From Asterionellopsis glacialis (lineage: Eukaryota; Bacillariophyta; Plagiogrammaphyceae; Rhaphoneidales; Asterionellopsidaceae): a stretch of DNA of 22,236 bases. A program made the position numbers and the translations under genes. This document shows positions 18,871 to 22,236 of this stretch, in pieces. The notes under the pieces were generated by a model that saw only the letters and a program-made list of their open reading frames with translations, was not told the origin of the DNA and did no database searches. The stretch lies in NCBI GenBank assembly GCA_014885115.2, contig WKLE02000802.1, positions 1 through 22,236 of the forward strand. Reading direction: 5' to 3'. Numbering within the stretch: position 1 is the stretch's first letter; each line of letters begins with the position of its first letter.

Positions 18871-18988
18871 CTGACAATTTTTGTTCGACTTCGAAATTAT
18901 TGTTGTACATATCCAATTCTTTAAAGATTAATAACGTTCACAAGAGAAGAAGAAGGAAAGTAAGAAACCAAAACAATTAGTACTCATC

Positions 18989-19816
18989 ATGAAGACGTCA
19001 ACAAAATTCTTCCTTGTAACATGTTGCCTTTGTTCGATTACAAGAGAAGTAAATTCCTTCTCTGTTAGAAAATCATCCAAAAAGACGGTGATTCGCCGTT
19101 CTTCTGCTACATTTCATCAAGGAATGAACCTTCTTACAAATGAGTATAGTTATGCTAGTTCTTCCTTTCGTCTTCAACAAGAAGCGAGTAACAATGAAAT
19201 GCCGGATGTACCTCGTCCAGACCCATCCATTCTTGTATCGGCCAAAGATCCACTTGTACAAAAGATTTATGTAGCAAGTATTGCTACATTTTTGTTAGCT
19301 GGTACAATACTTTTAGTACAGGGCCTAACAGGGTTGGAACAAGTATTGCCCGATGGTTGGTATGAGAATTGGAGAGATTACACATGGCCAGTACCGTTAG
19401 GATTGATTTTTACAGCTGCTGGTGTAACACACTTTACAATGGCCAATGCCTACAAGGGTATGGTCCCCCCCAAGGGTACATGGGGTGGATTGTGGAACAT
19501 ACCATCACCAGGGGCTGAACAATTAGGTCTTTCCTATGATGAGTATCATACCTATTGGACAGGTGTAGCTGAAATTGGTGGTGGGTTACTTTTAGCAGGG
19601 TCAGGTTTGGGTGTTGTAGGACTTCCTGTTCAAATTCCAGCAGCTCTGCTTGGTTTACTCATTGTAGCCGTAACTCCAGCCAATGTCTACATGTTCACAC
19701 ATGATGCTCAAATGGAAGGAGCACCAGCTATACCCTATCCATGGGGTCATGTTGGACGTGGTGTAGCACAATGTGTTCTATTTGCATTGTTTTGGAAACT
19801 AACGTTTCAGGATTAA
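18989..19816 (+). CDS. DoxX-like multi-helix membrane protein, plastid-targeted
   Basis: This 275-aa protein begins with a signal peptide (hydrophobic core about 7-17) ending VNS-FSV, where Phe follows the cleavage site as in the diatom ASAFAP plastid leader; a Ser/Arg/Lys-rich transit stretch follows (about 25-45). The mature part has about five hydrophobic segments: 93-112, 133-153, 191-209, 213-234 and 253-272. The pattern [15 protein letters not shown], then an [13 protein letters not shown] helix followed by [12 protein letters not shown], then RG with a final helix, resembles bacterial DoxX/YphA-type small membrane proteins, which have PANIYM-like motifs there. Family assignment is by eye and moderate. 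The biochemical role is unknown; a thylakoid or plastid envelope location is inferred. The gene is intronless, with AATAAA at 19825. The promoter is shared with the cysteine-rich gene and the 3' end converges on the 360-aa protein gene. Confidence 0.8.
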   Translation: MKTSTKFFLVTCCLCSITREVNSFSVRKSSKKTVIRRSSATFHQGMNLLTNEYSYASSSFRLQQEASNNEMPDVPRPDPSILVSAKDPLVQKIYVASIATFLLAGTILLVQGLTGLEQVLPDGWYENWRDYTWPVPLGLIFTAAGVTHFTMANAYKGMVPPKGTWGGLWNIPSPGAEQLGLSYDEYHTYWTGVAEIGGGLLLAGSGLGVVGLPVQIPAALLGLLIVAVTPANVYMFTHDAQMEGAPAIPYPWGHVGRGVAQCVLFALFWKLTFQD

Positions 19817-20102
19817 GACTCTAAAATAAAAAAACTATTTTCAAGTGTACGCTGTTGTAAAATTGATTTCTTCGAATAACTATCAAAGCACAAAGTATGT
19901 CAAGGAATACATTTTAGATAACGAAATTGGAGAACGTCAAAAAACGAAGGTTGAAAGCATATGGTGTTTGGTTGAATTGTTCTATAATTTTAATGGTACT
20001 TTCTATCTATTAAAGTTTTGGACCGTGACATACTTGAGAGAGAGAGTTGTCCGTTCTAAAAAAAAATTAGCGCATTTGGTGTTACTTCTACGTGGAAAAA
20101 TC
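19817..20102. other. Convergent 3' intergenic region
   Basis: This holds the 3' flanks of the DoxX-like and 360-aa protein genes. AATAAA at 19825-19830 may serve the plus-strand gene. A + strand ORF at 19845-20177 overlaps the opposing gene and has no recognisable content. Confidence 0.5.
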
Positions 20103-21185
20103 TTAGACGTTCACAGCATCCTGAAGAATAGTGACCACAAGAGGACGCATAATGAAGAAGAATACGATGGCAGCTGAGAAGGTCATACTGAGCGTCTTGT
20201 TTCCACCTCCCATCTTGTATAGACGAGAAAGACTCTTTGGCACGTTCTTGATGGTACGAATACCAAATCTCAGTGCCATGCGAAACTTTTCACGTTTAAG
20301 ACGGTTAAGAGCCTTTTGACGTGATTTCATGGTACGAACCACGGCAACGCCAGCATCTACAAAAGGTGAGAGAACAACAGCACTATCTGATAAGAGAGAA
20401 TGCTGGTGCGGGGTCATATCGGACACAATAGAAGAAGTTGTGTCGATGACCACACCTGATCTTACAGCTTCGTTTTGATGCTGCAAATGGTATTTCTGAA
20501 GCAAGCGATCGCTTGCAAGTTCAGCTAGACCAAGGACATGGAGAGCATCCTCTTGAGTTGATTGCTCTTCTTCGTTGGATGGTGAATTCATCAACCAGTT
20601 CCAAGTAGATTTGGAAGATGATTCCTTTTCATCAGAATGAAGGCGGTTGTACCGTCTATCGATCCATTCCAAGTATTCATCTACTTGGTTTTGCTTTTCT
20701 TCCTCTTCAACTGATACAGTATCCCGTTTCCAGAATCGTCCTAAACCCAAACCAGCTGCAACTTGTTGGTGTTCATGGCGATGTTCGGAAGTATCCTCCT
20801 CGTCACCATATCTATAGTTTAATCTTGTTGAGGAAAAGATGCGAGCGTTGGGAGGAGATGTTTCATATGCAGATCCAGGGTTACTGTTCATTGATAACAT
20901 GAGTTTTGTTGAGACGCGACTCCGACTTCTGCTCCCAAGAGACGATTTTTTTTCATGTGCCATGCCTGTCCGGCTGACCCTGCGTAGACTTACTGTAGAT
21001 GCAGTACTGGAACATTTCGGAATTTCGAGGTGAACAGGAATTCCGATTCGATTCATACTGTATGAAGAGACTCCGGATACACCAAGGAGCATCGATACCC
21101 ATCCAATGGCGGTAACAGAGACCCCGAAGGTTTGTCGTCGTCGTTTGTTTATCAATTGTTTATCGGATTGGAAAGAGTTGCTCAT
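20103..21185 (-). CDS. Hypothetical protein with N-terminal signal/anchor and C-terminal membrane helix
   Basis: Not recognised; 360 aa, intronless. Residues 13-17 are basic (NKRRR), then a hydrophobic stretch (about 20-41) ends GVSS-YSM, compatible with a signal peptide with Tyr after the cleavage site. Residues ~58-95 are Ser/Arg-rich and basic, like a plastid transit peptide (for example SSLGSRSRSRVSTK). A charged middle (about 127-215) contains an acidic EEEE stretch and DEYLEWIDRRYNRLH. An amphipathic, basic helix (about 285-325, KSRQKALNRLKREKFRMALRF) leads to a C-terminal hydrophobic segment (about 332-353, MTFSAAIVFFFIMRPLVVTIL). This suggests a plastid protein anchored by its C-terminus, but no function can be assigned. 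The antisense strand shows only short incidental ORFs. It converges on the DoxX-like gene, with 286 bp between stops. Confidence 0.72.
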   Translation of the reverse strand: MSNSFQSDKQLINKRRRQTFGVSVTAIGWVSMLLGVSGVSSYSMNRIGIPVHLEIPKCSSTASTVSLRRVSRTGMAHEKKSSLGSRSRSRVSTKLMLSMNSNPGSAYETSPPNARIFSSTRLNYRYGDEEDTSEHRHEHQQVAAGLGLGRFWKRDTVSVEEEEKQNQVDEYLEWIDRRYNRLHSDEKESSSKSTWNWLMNSPSNEEEQSTQEDALHVLGLAELASDRLLQKYHLQHQNEAVRSGVVIDTTSSIVSDMTPHQHSLLSDSAVVLSPFVDAGVAVVRTMKSRQKALNRLKREKFRMALRFGIRTIKNVPKSLSRLYKMGGGNKTLSMTFSAAIVFFFIMRPLVVTILQDAVNV

Positions 21186-22236
21186 GGTGATAGTTTTTTT
21201 TCAATGACCTTGCGCGATTGTAGTAAACAACTGTTCAAGTGCGAAATTACTCGTTAAACGAAAAAGATGTTGTGCTTCCAGAAATTCGGAAATAAATGAG
21301 AAATTGTAATTGTGACTGAGAAATCAAAAAATCGGAATGCCCTGTTTCGGTGCATGGGCGCATGCGAAGTTCATGGGATTCAAATAAGTATTTTTCTGGT
21401 ACTGGTCAACGAGAGTACGTAGCATCAAAGACTCATTTCGTGTCTCATATTGAATTCTCATTCATACTATTGAAGGCACGTAGAAGTGTACCAATTCCTA
21501 CTTAGAAGACCGAATGATCAAGAAAGAAACGGCTCCTTGTAGTCCATTCGGTATTTTTACGTAGAATTGTACCTACATTTTGTATGAAGGTGCCTGTGCC
21601 ATCTCTAACATACACAAGGAAAACCCGGAAGTCACTCCTCGAAGTTCACTTATTCTAACCACAAGTTTAAATTCTTGAGGACTCTCCAAGAAGAGTTGAC
21701 GTGACAACTGAATCGAATATTGACACTTTCAGAGGACGTACAGACGCCTTGCAATTGCAAAATTCGACCATGTCGTGTAGAATCGATAGGAGAACTTACG
21801 CTTGACAGTCCGTCTATTTACAGTCTGATTACTTTTTAATCGAGATCTGATTGGTCCATGTCTTGAAGGCAGCATCGTGCAACGTCAGCTTTTCATCATC
21901 TGATCTGAATTCCGACAGATGTTCTGAACTACGCAAATAGATTTGATTGGTTATTGGAAAGACATTTCTTCCGGCATTTTCGGTTTCTCAAAATTCTCAG
22001 AATTCTTCCATTCTACGGATTTCTCCACCGTTATCTCATTATGCTTTGTGCATACATGACAATCGAAGCCTTCCTTTTGGCTTACCGTAACAACTACCTG
22101 GGAGTTGTCTGAAAATCGAAATTTTTGGTACTCTGTAATAAAATATTCTGGACCCTTTAGGCGGGTCCTTATCGCGCGACAAAAACAAAAACAAAACCGT
22201 GCACAGACACCGGTTTTGTTTTTGTTTTTCAAAAAT
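21186..22236. other. Intergenic region with no supported gene; hairpins at the right edge
   Basis: About 1.05 kb upstream of the 360-aa protein gene. It contains an 8-bp inverted repeat ACCGAATG/CATTCGGT (21509-21516 and 21545-21552), a 15-bp direct repeat ACGTAGAA-x-TGTACC at 21479 and 21559 with one mismatch, TGACGT at 21697 and ACGTCA at 21882, and two hairpins at 22150-22168 and 22181-22229. A minus-strand ORF at 21951-22232 reads through both hairpins and is doubtful, though the C-terminal exon of a gene beyond the window cannot be excluded. Confidence 0.5.
22181..22229. repeat. Perfect 19-bp inverted repeat (hairpin)
   Basis: The left arm 22181-22199 (A/C-rich, ending AAAACCG) and right arm 22211-22229 (starting CGGTTTT) are exact reverse complements around an 11-nt loop. 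A smaller hairpin GGACCC/GGGTCC with a 7-nt loop lies just upstream at 22150-22168. Confidence 0.93.

Larger units (their letters stand above)
17698..18988. promoter_or_regulatory. Divergent promoter region between cysteine-rich and DoxX-like genes
   Basis: No supported gene in about 1.29 kb. Contents: ACGTCA at 17864, a CACGTG E-box at 18002, a 50-bp tandem duplication (18271-18370), a 7-bp-arm palindrome around 18374-18394, an 18-bp direct repeat with one mismatch at 18468 and 18512, TGACGT at 18614, a perfect palindrome CCTATATAGG (CArG-like) at 18655-18664, ACGTCA at 18678, and GCGTCA at 18865. Whether any of these functions is not shown by sequence. Confidence 0.55.

Noticed and set aside
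21951..22232. 93-codon minus-strand ORF
   Set aside because: It reads through two hairpins, giving repetitive KNKNK and CFCFC segments. The last exon of a gene beyond the window remains possible but is not supported.
1..22236. CRISPR arrays, insertion sequences, bacterial operons
   Set aside because: Introns, gene spacing and families point to a nuclear eukaryotic genome; no regularly spaced repeats or transposase were seen.

Overview
This window looks like nuclear DNA of a photosynthetic stramenopile, most likely a diatom. The evidence is short GT-AG introns of about 95-133 bp in otherwise compact genes, a heat-shock-factor (HSF) gene, and several proteins with an N-terminal signal peptide whose apparent cleavage site is followed by F, L or Y, as in the 'ASAFAP' bipartite plastid leader. 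No rRNA, tRNA, CRISPR array or complete transposon was recognised. The organism call is inference; no marker gene fixes the genus.

Layout. (1) 1-487: upstream region with a (CT)n microsatellite and a dense GTAC-rich island. (2) 488-1756 (+): class III metallophosphoesterase of MPPED1/2 type. It converges with (3) 1789-3336 (-): an FGGY-family kinase, probably plastid D-ribulokinase; the two stop codons lie only 32 bp apart. (4) 3337-4060: shared divergent promoter. (5) 4061-6157 (+): pentatricopeptide-repeat (PPR) type helical protein. (6) 6599-8413 (+): pyruvate kinase with a plastid-type leader. (7) 9139-11607 (+): HSF-domain transcription factor in three exons, with a long repeat-bearing N-terminal extension. 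(8) 11815-15085 (-): UvrD/PcrA/SRS2-like superfamily 1 helicase in two exons, with a 132-bp tandem duplication in its tail. (9) 15796-17697 (-): type I membrane protein with three cysteine-rich repeats. (10) 17698-18988: large divergent promoter with a 50-bp tandem duplication and several TGACGT-type sites. (11) 18989-19816 (+): DoxX-like five-helix membrane protein with a clear plastid leader. (12) 20103-21185 (-): unrecognised protein with an N-terminal signal/anchor and a C-terminal membrane helix. (13) 21186-22236: no supported gene, ending in a 19-bp-arm hairpin.

These genes are not an operon. The common thread is that up to five of the eight genes may be addressed to the plastid: ribulokinase, pyruvate kinase, helicase, DoxX-like and the 360-aa protein. 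The least understood genes are the cysteine-rich type I membrane protein, the DoxX-like plastid protein, the 360-aa protein and the HSF extension. All motif calls were made by eye from the translations, without database searches.
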